A DNA stretch of 64,000 nucleotides from Martelella lutilitoris. GTDB taxonomy: Bacteria; Pseudomonadota; Alphaproteobacteria; Rhizobiales; Rhizobiaceae. Positions 37,961 through 47,260 of this stretch are shown one piece after another. The translations under genes and the position numbers were made by a program. Position 1 is the stretch's first letter. Each line of letters opens with the position of its first letter. The stretch spans positions 2,379,501 to 2,443,500 of the forward strand of contig NZ_CP066786.1 in assembly GCF_016598595.1 (NCBI RefSeq). Direction: 5' to 3'. The notes below the pieces were generated by a model. It was given only the letters and a program-made list of their open reading frames with translations, was not told the origin of the DNA and did no database searches.

Positions 37961-39961
37961 ATGCATTCAGACAATTTTTTCCGAACCGGGCGCCGACGCT
38001 CGAACGCTTCGTTCAGCCGATGCGCCTTGCTCGCCCTTGCCCTGCTCTTTGCCTTCCTCGCCCTCTTCCATGCCGATTACGCAACCAGGGCCTATGCCCG
38101 GGAAGCGCCAGCGACGCCCCAGGGGCAACAGGACGCGACGGCTGCGGAACTGGTTCAGGAGATCATCAGCGACGCCTCAGACAATGAGGGCTTGCATTCG
38201 CGTTACCAGCGGCTTGTGACCAACCCGATCTCGCCGCCCGACACGCGCAGCCCGCGCGCCACGCTCGAAAGCTTTCTGGTCATCATGCAGGCGGCCAACA
38301 AGCTCTGGCTCGGCGTGCGCGACGAATTCTTCGCCAATGACAACTTCTTCATGACGGAGGAAGAGAAGGATCAACTGGTTCTCGTCCAGTCCCTGCTCGG
38401 CAAGGCCGCGCAGACCTTCGACCTTTCCGACGTTCCCGCCGCCTCACGCGAGCGTTTCAGCATCGAGACGGTGCTTCAGCTTCAGGAGATCTTCGATCGA
38501 ATCTACCTGCCGCCGCTCGAGGATATTCCCGGTCTGCCGGCAGGCTCCAACGCCCGGGCGGACGCCCTCGGCGGCCCCCTTCCGGACAAATGGATCATCC
38601 CCGGCACAAGCCTCACCATCGAGCGCGTGCAGGACGGGCCCTATTCCGGCCAGTATCTGTTCACCGCGGCGACAGTGGACGAGATTCCGGATGATTACGA
38701 GGCGCTTCAGTCGCTGCCGATCATCGCCGACAGGGGCGAGGACCTCTACCAGTACTACATCTATACCCCCGGAAACCTCGTCGCGCCGCAATGGTATCAG
38801 TTCATACTGGACGGTCCGGGCTGGCTTCAGAACACGTTTGGCGGCCAGGCCTACTGGCAGTGGCTCGCGCTCGCGCTCACCGTGGTCGTGCTGATGCTGG
38901 CGATTGCCCTCTACAGCCGCTGGAATAACCGCCGCCCGGTTCCGCTCGATCCCGCCGCCCGCCAGTCGCGCCGCCTCACGCCGCCGCTTCTCGTGATCCT
39001 CGCCGCGAACCTGTTTCACTATCTCTGCGAGGAGCAGATCAACATCACCGGCGACCTTCTGCAGATCGTGACAACAATCGTCAGCGCCATCATCTGGACG
39101 ACATCGGCCTGGCTCACCTACCAGGTGCTGCAGACGCTCTATATGTGGACGATCCGCAATCCGACCGTCAACAACGCCAGCCTTGATGCCAGCCTGGTGC
39201 GCACCGGCTTCAGGGTCGCCTCCTTCCTGGTGGCGATCGTCGTGCTCGGCTACGGCGCCACCCGGATCGGCATCCCGATCTACGGCGTCGTCGCCGGTCT
39301 CGGCGTCGGCGGCCTGGCCATCGCCCTTGCCGCGCAGCCGACGCTCGAAAACTTCATCAGCGGCCTCATTCTTTATGCTGACAGGATCGTGCGCGTCGGC
39401 GACTTCTTCCAGTTTTCCGACACCGCCGGAACGGTCGAGGAAATCGGCATCCGCTCGACCCGCATCCGCGCGCTCGACCGCACGCTGATCATCGTCGCCA
39501 ATGCCGAGCTGGTGAAACACAAGATCACCAATTACAGCCAGCGCGACGTCTTCCTGTTCCGCCACAAGGTCGGTGTCAGATACGAGACCGACAGCGAAGC
39601 CCTGCACAAGGTGCGCGACAGCATTCACGCAGCCCTGGAAGCGCATGAGAGCGTTCTGGAAAGCCCGCTGCGCGTGCGCCTGGTGGAATATGGCGACTTC
39701 GCCATTCTCTTCGACATCTACGCCAATATCGCGGCGACCGACATGAACGCCTTCCTCGAGGTTCAGGAACAGCTCCTGATCGCGATCCGCGAGGCCGTCG
39801 AGGACAACGGCGCGAGCTTTGCCTTCCCCTCCTCCACTGTCTATCTGTCCCGCGATCAATTGCCGGAACAGAAGACCGTCGACATCGTTGAGAACGAAAG
39901 TGACGAGGAGAGGTCAAAGAGCGCCCCCGCGGAAAAGGCCTATCCCGTCGATGAAACGTAA
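37961..39961 (+). CDS. MscS-type mechanosensitive channel, second paralogue
   Basis: A 666-residue protein. The ATG at 37961 follows GGAGAAAGCG and opens a signal-anchor (CALLALALLFAFLALFHAD). A periplasmic helical domain contains PRATLESFLVIMQAANKLW, clearly related to AAMESFVDAMRAG in the channel at 26361. Membrane segments and a C-terminal MscS core follow: IGIPIYGVVAGLGVGGLAIALAA, YADRIVRVGDFFQFS, and the cytoplasmic vestibule with KHKITNYSQRDVF. It differs from the first paralogue in lacking the beta-rich WTG domain. Likely an osmotic safety valve. Confidence 0.9.
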   Translation: MHSDNFFRTGRRRSNASFSRCALLALALLFAFLALFHADYATRAYAREAPATPQGQQDATAAELVQEIISDASDNEGLHSRYQRLVTNPISPPDTRSPRATLESFLVIMQAANKLWLGVRDEFFANDNFFMTEEEKDQLVLVQSLLGKAAQTFDLSDVPAASRERFSIETVLQLQEIFDRIYLPPLEDIPGLPAGSNARADALGGPLPDKWIIPGTSLTIERVQDGPYSGQYLFTAATVDEIPDDYEALQSLPIIADRGEDLYQYYIYTPGNLVAPQWYQFILDGPGWLQNTFGGQAYWQWLALALTVVVLMLAIALYSRWNNRRPVPLDPAARQSRRLTPPLLVILAANLFHYLCEEQINITGDLLQIVTTIVSAIIWTTSAWLTYQVLQTLYMWTIRNPTVNNASLDASLVRTGFRVASFLVAIVVLGYGATRIGIPIYGVVAGLGVGGLAIALAAQPTLENFISGLILYADRIVRVGDFFQFSDTAGTVEEIGIRSTRIRALDRTLIIVANAELVKHKITNYSQRDVFLFRHKVGVRYETDSEALHKVRDSIHAALEAHESVLESPLRVRLVEYGDFAILFDIYANIAATDMNAFLEVQEQLLIAIREAVEDNGASFAFPSSTVYLSRDQLPEQKTVDIVENESDEERSKSAPAEKAYPVDET

Positions 39962-40006
39962 GCATTGACCTGCCGCAGGGGCCCGGCGGGTCCTTCGGGA
40001 GATGTC

Positions 40007-40678
40007 ATGGTCTGGGGCTGGATCAACGCGAATTCGGGCGCGCTGAGCGCTATTGCGAGCTTCTGCACGCTCGTCATCTGGGCAATCTATCTGCAGCTGA
40101 TCTTCAGCGGCTTTCGCGAGGGCCGGCGCGCGAAGATCCTGATCAATCGCGGCGCCGGCCCGACGCTGGAAGGACACTGCCTGGTCGCCAATATGAGCGC
40201 CAAGCCGATCTATATCGACGCCGTGCTGCTCGATTTCACCCTAAAGGATGAGGACGGCGACAGGAATCTCCGCTATTCCCTGAGCAACCTCAATTTCGAT
40301 GAGGACGGCACGCCTGATCCGCGCAAGCGCTGGTTCCAGGGCCCGCTCGATTCCGGCGAGCATCTCGATCTCGGCTCGTTCAGGACGCTGATCGGCAAGA
40401 TGTCGCCGAAGGGTTTCGATGATTTCGAAAACATCGCCGACGTCAAGCTGACCGTCGTTGCGACCTATACCTCCGAGGACCAGCCGGTGGCCGCCGAACG
40501 CAGCTTCGACATCCTCCGTAAGGAAGGTGACCTGCTGCTGTCGCCCCGCGCCTATTCGGCCACGCAGATCCGCTCCCGCAGCGCCAGACGGCGGATCGAG
40601 AGCGAAATGCGCGCCATGCACAGTTCCGAGCGCGGCGACGGCCCCGAAACGGGCGACGGGGTGCAGCGGCGCGGCTGA
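40007..40678 (+). CDS. Hypothetical single-TM protein
   Basis: A 223-residue protein I do not recognise by name. The ATG at 40007 is preceded by GGGAGATGTC. One N-terminal membrane segment (ALSAIASFCTLVIWAIYLQLIF) is followed by a basic stop (REGRRAKILINRG). A soluble domain then resembles an immunoglobulin-like or beta-sandwich fold (LVANMSAKPIYIDAVLLDF, then VKLTVVATYTSED). The C-terminal tail is rich in Arg and Ser. It lies 45 bp downstream of the MscS gene, so a shared transcript is likely. Confidence 0.75.
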   Translation: MVWGWINANSGALSAIASFCTLVIWAIYLQLIFSGFREGRRAKILINRGAGPTLEGHCLVANMSAKPIYIDAVLLDFTLKDEDGDRNLRYSLSNLNFDEDGTPDPRKRWFQGPLDSGEHLDLGSFRTLIGKMSPKGFDDFENIADVKLTVVATYTSEDQPVAAERSFDILRKEGDLLLSPRAYSATQIRSRSARRRIESEMRAMHSSERGDGPETGDGVQRRG

Positions 40679-40871
40679 GGCCCTGCGGGCCCCTCCCGAT
40701 CGCCGCTCCGGCCGCGGGAGCGGGCCGGCTGGCCGAAGCGAAAAGGGCCTCATTACGGCCTTGCGCGCGAAAGCGGAAGACAATGTTATTTTTTTGCAAA
40801 AAGGGCTTGGCAAACCGCCCGTGCATTTGTATTAACCCGCTCACACCGCAGCGCCCGAGCGGCGCGCATAT

Positions 40872-40946
40872 TCCCTGGTAGCTCAGCGGTAGAGCACTCG
40901 ACTGTTAATCGATAGGTCGTCGGTTCGAATCCGACCCGGGGAGCCA
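40872..40946 (+). tRNA. tRNA-Asn (GTT)
   Basis: Acceptor TCCCTGG pairs with CCGGGGA, the D-arm is AGCTCAGCGGTAGAGC, the anticodon loop is CTGTTAA with anticodon GTT, and the T-arm is GGTTCGAATCC. CCA is encoded at 40944-40946. Confidence 0.97.
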
Positions 40947-41060
40947 CTTATTCTTGATTTGCCGAAAACTTAAAGCATTTCACCTGACAGGCTGTCTATG
41001 CACCTGAATGAATTGGCGTATTCTTCATTCCGAAGACCATGCGAATCATGAAGGCACGCC

Positions 41061-41474
41061 ATGCAGATCACAGTCACAGCCGATCCCGATGCGGACGATA
41101 TCGCCCGGGTCGACGAGAACCTCTCGCGCTTCAACGATGACGACGTCGGGCCGGCGGAGCGCAAGCCGCTGTCCGTTTTCGTGCGTGACGGCGACGGCGT
41201 TGTGATCGCCGGTATCAACGCATTCACCGCCTGGGGCTGGCTCTACGTGCAGCGGCTGTGGGTGGGCGAGGACGCGCGAGGGCAAGGCGTGGCCGGAAAA
41301 ATGCTTTCAGCCGCCGAGAACGCAGCGCGCGCACGCGGTTGTCACGACGCCTTCATCGACACCTTCAATCCGGTCGCGCTCAAGGCCTATCAGCGCTCCG
41401 GCTATGTCGAATTCGGCCGAATGCAGAATTTTGTCGCCGGCCGCGATCGGGTATTCCTGCAGAAAAAACTGTAG
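41061..41474 (+). CDS. GNAT family N-acetyltransferase
   Basis: A 137-residue acetyl-CoA-dependent transferase. The core motif is LYVQRLWVGEDARGQGVAGKML, the acetyl-CoA pyrophosphate loop being R-G-Q-G-V-A-G. It is followed by CHDAFIDTFNPVALKAYQRSGYVEFGR (motif B). The substrate is unknown. It is convergent with anmK, 69 bp between stops, and unlikely to be part of the MurNAc operon. Confidence 0.9.
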   Translation: MQITVTADPDADDIARVDENLSRFNDDDVGPAERKPLSVFVRDGDGVVIAGINAFTAWGWLYVQRLWVGEDARGQGVAGKMLSAAENAARARGCHDAFIDTFNPVALKAYQRSGYVEFGRMQNFVAGRDRVFLQKKL

Positions 41475-41543
41475 CGAACAGGGCAGAAAAGCCTGAACTC
41501 TTCAAATCAAATTTCCGATTTCAGTCCTCTTTTCGGATTTCGG

Positions 41544-42674
41544 TCAACCCGCGACCCGCCCTCCGCTCATCGGCTCGGGCACGCCGGTCGTCGTCGGAAA
41601 GCTGAAGGGAAGGCCGCGCATGGCCCTCACGGCAAGAAAGGCGAAGCATTCGGCTTCGATCGCGTCGCCGCGCCAGCCGACGGATTCCGCCGGCACCGCC
41701 TCGACGCCTGCGCGGGTCTGAAGCATCGCCATGATCGCCGGGTTGCGCCTGCCGCCGCCGCAAACGACGAGACGGTCGGGGCGCGCGGGCAGAAGATCGA
41801 GCGCCTTGCCGACGGCGGCGGCGGTAAAGGCCGTCAGCGTCGCAGCACCCGTTGCAGGATCCAGCCCTTCGGCCATGGCAGAGGAGAAATCGAAACGGTC
41901 GAGCGATTTCGGATAGGGCGCGGCGAGATAGGGATGCCCGAGCAACTTTGAAAGCCGCGCCTCGTCCACCGTGCCGGAAAGCGCAAGCGCGCCGTCACGG
42001 TCCATCTCGCCAAGGCCGTTTTCCTTCATGAAGTCGTTGAGCGGCGCATTCGCCGGGCCGGTATCGAAGGCGATCAGTCGATCGCCGCCGTCCCACCATG
42101 TGACATTGGCAACGCCGCCGAGATTGAGCACCGCCGTTTTGCCGGAGGTATCGAGGCTTTTCAGCAACGCCTGGTGATAGCCGGCCGAAAGCGGCGCGCC
42201 CTGCCCGCCGGCGCGCACATCCGCCGTGCGGAAATCATAGGCCACCTTGCAGCCGAGGATGCGGCTCATCAGCGCCCCGTCGCCCAGCTGGCGGGTATCG
42301 CCCAGGCGATCCTTCGTCGGCGCGCGATGCAGCACGGACTGGCCGTGAAAGCCGACAATGCCGATATCGGCCATCGACAGTCCCTCGGCCTCGACCAACG
42401 CTTTCACCGCGTCGGATTGCGCCCGCGTCAGCACCTTTTCGGCCTCGGCGAAGATCGTCGGCTCCGACCCTTCGAAATTCCAGGCGCGGGCCGCCGCCAG
42501 CGTTTCCTCCAGCAGATCGCGCGTCGCCTGCGGATAGGGAGCCAGCGTATAGGCGCCGAACGTCTCCACGGTGACGCCGTCGGTTTTCAAAAGCGCGACA
42601 TCGATATTGCCGTCGAGCACGGTTCCGGTCATCAGACCGACGGCCCAGACGGGTTTGAAATCCTGCACCATCAT
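41544..42674 (-). CDS. anmK: Anhydro-N-acetylmuramic acid kinase
   Basis: AnmK opens the 1,6-anhydro ring of anhydro-MurNAc and phosphorylates it to MurNAc-6-phosphate, the substrate of MurQ. The 376-residue product has the ASKHA-type N-terminal block [18 protein letters not shown]. The phosphate-2 region is [26 protein letters not shown] is present, and the adenosine motif is [14 protein letters not shown]. The start at 42674 overlaps the preceding stop as ATGA, so translation is coupled. It is the last gene of the operon that begins with murQ. Confidence 0.95.
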   Translation of the reverse strand: MMVQDFKPVWAVGLMTGTVLDGNIDVALLKTDGVTVETFGAYTLAPYPQATRDLLEETLAAARAWNFEGSEPTIFAEAEKVLTRAQSDAVKALVEAEGLSMADIGIVGFHGQSVLHRAPTKDRLGDTRQLGDGALMSRILGCKVAYDFRTADVRAGGQGAPLSAGYHQALLKSLDTSGKTAVLNLGGVANVTWWDGGDRLIAFDTGPANAPLNDFMKENGLGEMDRDGALALSGTVDEARLSKLLGHPYLAAPYPKSLDRFDFSSAMAEGLDPATGAATLTAFTAAAVGKALDLLPARPDRLVVCGGGRRNPAIMAMLQTRAGVEAVPAESVGWRGDAIEAECFAFLAVRAMRGLPFSFPTTTGVPEPMSGGRVAG

Positions 42675-43687
42675 TCCGCTCCGTTGATAAGGTCGCTGAC
42701 CCGCCGCCTCAGCGTCATGATGCCGCTTTCGGTATGGCGGCTCGGGTGGACACGGTTGGTCAGCAGCGTCCAGGCATGGCCGCGCGCGAAATCCACGCAC
42801 AGCGACGTGCCGGTGAAGCCGGTATGGCCGACCGTCCCTTCGGAGCACAGCGCGCCGCCATGCCAGTTCTCGTAAGGCCGCTCCCAGCCATGGGTCCGTC
42901 TTTCGGACAACGGCTCGCGCATCAGTTTCACCGCTGGATCACCGGCGACATCGCGCTGCAAAAGACCGGTCGCGTGGTCAAGCACGGCATCAACCGTGCC
43001 GAACAGGCCGGCATGGCCGGAGCCCTGAAGCGCGTGGCAATTCTCGTCATGCACCGCGCCGCAGATCACCCGTCCGCGCCAGCTGCAGCACTCGGTGGCC
43101 GCCGTCTTCTCCGGATCGGCGGAAAAGGCAAAGCCCGGCCCCGGATCGAGATCGCGGACGGTCTTGCCGGAAATCCGCTCCAGCGCGATGCCGAGGAGAA
43201 TGAAATTGATGTCGGAATAGACGGGTGTTTCGACCCGTTTCCATTCGCGCTGCAGCACGAAGGCGCGCAGCCGGTCCGGATCGTCGCCATAGGTATAGAT
43301 CGGCTCGACCGCAGGAAAGGGCGTCTGGTGGCCGAGGCACTGGCGGAAGGTGACCTGCCGCTCCCAGCAATCGGGAGCATATTGCCGGAAGTCGGGGATG
43401 CACGCGGTCAGCGGTTCATCGAGGTCGATCGCCCCCTCCCCGGCCAGCGCCAGAATACGCTCCGTGGTGAAAATCACCTTTGTCAGCGAGGCCAGATCGA
43501 ACCATGTTTCGGTCGTCATCGGCCGCGTTTCCGGCTCCAGCGCCGCCGCGCCGCAGGCTTGCGTCAGCCGCCTGCCCTCGCCATCCACAAGCCCGAGAAC
43601 GCCGCCGGGAATGCGGCCTTCGTCAACCGACGCCTTCAACGCGGCGAAGGCCCTGTCGAAGCGATCCGAAAAATTTGAGGTCATCAC
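42671..43687 (-). CDS. Serine hydrolase (class C beta-lactamase/DD-peptidase fold)
   Basis: A 338-residue penicillin-binding-like enzyme without a signal peptide. The catalytic SxxK is SLTK at residues 67-70, and the YxN-type motif is YSD at 157-159. Near the C-terminus [12 protein letters not shown] takes the place of the usual K/HTG box. Such enzymes hydrolyse D-peptides, esters or beta-lactams. Being cytoplasmic and inside a MurNAc operon, the simplest idea is cleavage of a muropeptide or D-amino-acid peptide after uptake; this is inference. It overlaps its neighbours on both sides by ATGA. Confidence 0.88.
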   Translation of the reverse strand: MMTSNFSDRFDRAFAALKASVDEGRIPGGVLGLVDGEGRRLTQACGAAALEPETRPMTTETWFDLASLTKVIFTTERILALAGEGAIDLDEPLTACIPDFRQYAPDCWERQVTFRQCLGHQTPFPAVEPIYTYGDDPDRLRAFVLQREWKRVETPVYSDINFILLGIALERISGKTVRDLDPGPGFAFSADPEKTAATECCSWRGRVICGAVHDENCHALQGSGHAGLFGTVDAVLDHATGLLQRDVAGDPAVKLMREPLSERRTHGWERPYENWHGGALCSEGTVGHTGFTGTSLCVDFARGHAWTLLTNRVHPSRHTESGIMTLRRRVSDLINGAE

Positions 43688-45432
43688 GCCTCTTCCCTCC
43701 GCGCCATGTGGTCGTCGCCAAACCGCAGCCAGTCGGCCTTCGGCGGCTCATAGCCCGCCGGGCGCACCAGCGAGGGCACTTCGGTTGTATCAAGCCGATA
43801 CTCCTGCCGTCGCCGGTCGATGCTCGGCACGGCGGCAATCAGCCGCCTGGTGTAAGAGTGCTTCGGCGAAGACAGCACCGAAGCGGCGTCGCCGATCTCG
43901 ACGATCTGCCCGGCATAGACCACGGCGATGCGATGGGCGATGCGCTCGACCACGGCCATGTCGTGGGTGACGAACAGGTAGGAGAGGTTCATGTCGCGCT
44001 GCAGCGCGGTCAGAAGGTCCAGCACCATCGCCTGCACCGAGACGTCGAGGGCGGAGACCGCCTCATCCAGCACCACGACGGAAGGTTTCAGCATCAGCGC
44101 GCGGGCAATGCAGAGGCGCTGGCGCTGGCCGCCGGAAAATTCATGCGGATAGCGGGTGAGCGCGTTTTCGGGCAGGCCGACGCGTTCCAGGAGTTCGGCC
44201 ATGCGGGCGCGGGTCTCGGCGTTCAGACGCCCGCCGGTGGCAATCACCGGTTCGGCGAGGATGCTGTCGACGCGCAGGCGCGGATTAAGCGAGGCGTAGG
44301 GGTTCTGGAACACCATCTGGATCGGATCGCCATGGGCGGCAATGCTTGCCCCCTCGCCCAGATGAAACGCGCCGCGCGTCGGCTGCGTCAGCCCCATGAT
44401 GGCACGCGCCGTGGTCGATTTTCCCGAGCCGCTTTCGCCGACGATGCCGAGCGTTTCACCGGGCATCAGGTCGAAATCGATGCCGTCAACCGCATGCACG
44501 GCACCGCTCTGGCGACGGAAGAAGCCGGAGGTGACGGGAAACCGCACGGTCAGGTCCTCGACGATCAGCGCGGGTCTGGCCTCTCCAGCCTGCGCACGCG
44601 AGAAATCCGTCCGAACGGCGCGGCCGTCGTCGAAGTGCGGCACGGCCTTAAGGAGATGTTGCGTATAGGGATGCTGCGGATTGTCGAGCACGTCATCGGT
44701 CGGCCCCTGCTCCACCGCCTCGCCCTGTTGCATCACCATCACCTTGTCGGCAATGCCGGCGACGAGGCCGATGTCGTGAGTGATGAAGATCAGGCCCATG
44801 TCGCTTTCGCGCTTCAGTTCGGAGAGCAGCGCCAGGATCTGCGCCTGCACGGTCACATCAAGCGCGGTCGTCGGCTCGTCGGCGATCAGAAGGCGCGGAT
44901 TGCAGGAGAGCGCGGTGGCGATCATCACCCGCTGCAACATGCCGCCGGAGAGCTGGTGCGGATGGTATTTCAGCCGCCGCTCGGCATCGGGAATGCGCAC
45001 GCGTTTCAGGGCATCGACGGCTGCGTTCATCGCCTGTCTGCCGGTCAGCCCGTGATGCAGGCGGAAGCTTTCAGCAATCTGCTCGCCGATCGTGTGCACC
45101 GGATTGAGCGAGGTCATCGGCTCCTGGAAGATCATGCCGATCTCGCGGCCCCGGATCCTTGCCAGATCCTTCTCGGGCACAGCGGCAAGGTCCGCGACTT
45201 CGCCGGAACCGAGCGCGAAATCGATCCGTCCCTTGGTGATCCTGCCTCCGCCGAAATCGACAAGCCGGTTGAGGCAAAGCGCGGTGACGGACTTGCCCGA
45301 GCCGCTCTCGCCGACGATCGCCAGCGTCTCGCCCGCATCCAGCGTGAAATCGATGCCGTGGACGACCTCGTTTCTGACCGGGTCCTTGCCGAAGCCCACA
45401 TGCAGGTCGGAGACGGAAAGAAGACGGCTCAT
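43684..45432 (-). CDS. Dipeptide/oligopeptide-type ABC transporter, fused double ATPase
   Basis: A 582-residue fusion of two nucleotide-binding domains, as in GsiA/YejF. Walker A GESGSGKS occurs in both halves (near residues 38 and 330). Signatures are LSGGMLQRV and FSGGQRQRL, and Walker B motifs are LLIADEPTTALD and VVVLDEAVSALD. It energises the two permeases encoded directly upstream. Both junctions are ATGA overlaps. Confidence 0.94.
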   Translation of the reverse strand: MSRLLSVSDLHVGFGKDPVRNEVVHGIDFTLDAGETLAIVGESGSGKSVTALCLNRLVDFGGGRITKGRIDFALGSGEVADLAAVPEKDLARIRGREIGMIFQEPMTSLNPVHTIGEQIAESFRLHHGLTGRQAMNAAVDALKRVRIPDAERRLKYHPHQLSGGMLQRVMIATALSCNPRLLIADEPTTALDVTVQAQILALLSELKRESDMGLIFITHDIGLVAGIADKVMVMQQGEAVEQGPTDDVLDNPQHPYTQHLLKAVPHFDDGRAVRTDFSRAQAGEARPALIVEDLTVRFPVTSGFFRRQSGAVHAVDGIDFDLMPGETLGIVGESGSGKSTTARAIMGLTQPTRGAFHLGEGASIAAHGDPIQMVFQNPYASLNPRLRVDSILAEPVIATGGRLNAETRARMAELLERVGLPENALTRYPHEFSGGQRQRLCIARALMLKPSVVVLDEAVSALDVSVQAMVLDLLTALQRDMNLSYLFVTHDMAVVERIAHRIAVVYAGQIVEIGDAASVLSSPKHSYTRRLIAAVPSIDRRRQEYRLDTTEVPSLVRPAGYEPPKADWLRFGDDHMARREEA

Positions 45433-46268
45433 GCCTCGGCCCTCCTTGAACGCGGGTCAAGAATATCGCGCAGCGCGTCGCCCAGAAGGTTGAAGCCCAA
45501 AATGCCGATCATGATGGCGAAGGCGGGAAAAACCAGCAGCCAGGGCGCCATTTCCATCAGGTTGCGCGCCTCGCTCAGCATCAGCCCGAGGGAGGCTTTC
45601 GGCGGTTGGGTGCCGAGACCGAGGAAGGAAAGCCCGGCCTCAGTCAGAAGCGCCCAGGCGAGCGCCAGCGTCACCTGCACGGTGAGCGGCGCGACCAGAT
45701 TGAGCAGCATGTGGCGCGAGAGAATATAGCGGCGCGACGAACCGAAGGTGCGCGCGGCATCGACGAATTCGCGGGTCTTCAGCGACAGCGCGGGCCCACG
45801 CACCACGCGGGTGAAGATCGGCGTGTAGACGAAGGCGATCGCCATCACGCTCGTCCATGTTCCGGGGCCGACAATGGTGATGATCAGGAGCGCCAGCAGG
45901 ATGGCCGGAAAGGCCAGAAGTACATCCATCAGCCGCATGATCGTGCCGTCCCAATAGCTGCCGAACCAGGCGGCGGCCAGACCCAGCACGATGCCGGCGA
46001 CGGTCGCCAGCGCCACGGAGGCGAAGGAGACGATGAACGACTGGGCGATGCCGATCATCAGGCGGCTCGCGACATCACGGCCGAGAAGGTCGGTGCCCAT
46101 CCAGTAGGTCGCGTTCGGGGCGTGCAGCCGGTCGATGCGGAATTGCATCAGCGGATCGTGCGGCGTGAGCCCGACAAGGCCGAGCACCGCGATGATGATG
46201 TACAGCGTGACGATGGTGCCGCCGATGCGACCGCTCGGATGGGCGAAGATGGAGCGCAGGAGCTGCAT
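45429..46268 (-). CDS. Peptide-type ABC transporter permease (DppC-like)
   Basis: A 279-residue inner-membrane permease with about six membrane segments. The coupling EAA loop is FVDAARTFGSSRRYILSRHMLLN, and the C-terminal signature is GFNLLGDALRDILDPRSR. It pairs with the DppB-like permease whose start codon region it abuts. The order in transcription is binding protein, DppB, DppC, ATPase. Confidence 0.93.
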   Translation of the reverse strand: MQLLRSIFAHPSGRIGGTIVTLYIIIAVLGLVGLTPHDPLMQFRIDRLHAPNATYWMGTDLLGRDVASRLMIGIAQSFIVSFASVALATVAGIVLGLAAAWFGSYWDGTIMRLMDVLLAFPAILLALLIITIVGPGTWTSVMAIAFVYTPIFTRVVRGPALSLKTREFVDAARTFGSSRRYILSRHMLLNLVAPLTVQVTLALAWALLTEAGLSFLGLGTQPPKASLGLMLSEARNLMEMAPWLLVFPAFAIMIGILGFNLLGDALRDILDPRSRRAEA

Positions 46269-47227
46269 TACTTGCCTCCCAGCCGGATGCGCGGATCGAG
46301 CGCCGCATAGGCGAGATCCACCAGCAGATTGACGATCATGAAATTGAAGGCGATGAAGAGGACGCTGCCCTGCACCAGCGCGTAATCACGCTGCAGGATC
46401 GCTTCCAGCACGGTGCGCCCGAGGCCCGGCAGCGCAAACACCTGTTCGACGATGACGGCGCCGCCCAGAAGATAACCGAACTCGACGCCCGAGACGGTCA
46501 CCACCGGGATCAGCGCATTCGGCAGCGCGTGGTGCCAGATGACGGAACGCGCCGGCACGCCCTTGGCGCGCGCCGTGCGGATGTAATCATCGGAGAGAAT
46601 ATCGAGCATCGCCGAGCGGGAAATGCGGGTGACGGCGGCGGCGAAGGCAAAGCCGAGCGTCAGCGCCGGCAGGATCATCTGCGCGAGGTTCTTCAGCGGG
46701 TCTTGCCAGAGCGGCGTGAACGTGCCCATGGCGGGCAGAACGCCGAACCAGACGGATAGCGCATAGATCGCCAGCAACGCGACGACGAAACTCGGCGTCG
46801 ACTGGCCGACCATGGCGACGATCCGGACGATGAGATCGGACGGCTTTTCCGCATGGGTGGCGGCGTAAATGCCGGCGGGAAGGCCGACGGCGAGCGCGAC
46901 GACCATGGACAGAAGCGCCAGTTCCAGCGTCAGCGGAAAGACGCGCAGGATAACCTCCATCACCGGCCTGCCATAGGTGACCGAGATGCCGAGATTGCCG
47001 TGCAGCACGCCGCCGAGCCAGTGCCAGTACTGGCCGAACCAGCTCTGGTCCATTCCGAAATAGGTTTCCAGTGACGCCCGCTGCGCCGGTGTCAGAAGGC
47101 CGGCCTCGGTTCCCAGCATCGCCGTGATGGCATCGCCGGGAACCAGCCTGATCGAGACGAAGACGAGGACGGATACCCCGAGCATGACCACAGGGAAGGT
47201 CACCAGTCGCCGGGTCAGATAGTTCAT
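46268..47227 (-). CDS. Peptide-type ABC transporter permease (DppB-like)
   Basis: A 319-residue permease with the DppB N-terminus (RRLVTFPVVMLGVSVLVFVSIRLVPGD). The coupling loop is DYIRTARAKGVPARSVIWHHALPNALIP, and GLGRTVLEAILQRDYALVQG is typical of the subunit. It follows the binding protein gene by 33 bp. Confidence 0.93.
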   Translation of the reverse strand: MNYLTRRLVTFPVVMLGVSVLVFVSIRLVPGDAITAMLGTEAGLLTPAQRASLETYFGMDQSWFGQYWHWLGGVLHGNLGISVTYGRPVMEVILRVFPLTLELALLSMVVALAVGLPAGIYAATHAEKPSDLIVRIVAMVGQSTPSFVVALLAIYALSVWFGVLPAMGTFTPLWQDPLKNLAQMILPALTLGFAFAAAVTRISRSAMLDILSDDYIRTARAKGVPARSVIWHHALPNALIPVVTVSGVEFGYLLGGAVIVEQVFALPGLGRTVLEAILQRDYALVQGSVLFIAFNFMIVNLLVDLAYAALDPRIRLGGK

Positions 47228-47260
47228 GGGGTATGCGCCTCTTGCTTCTTTTCTGCCCGG

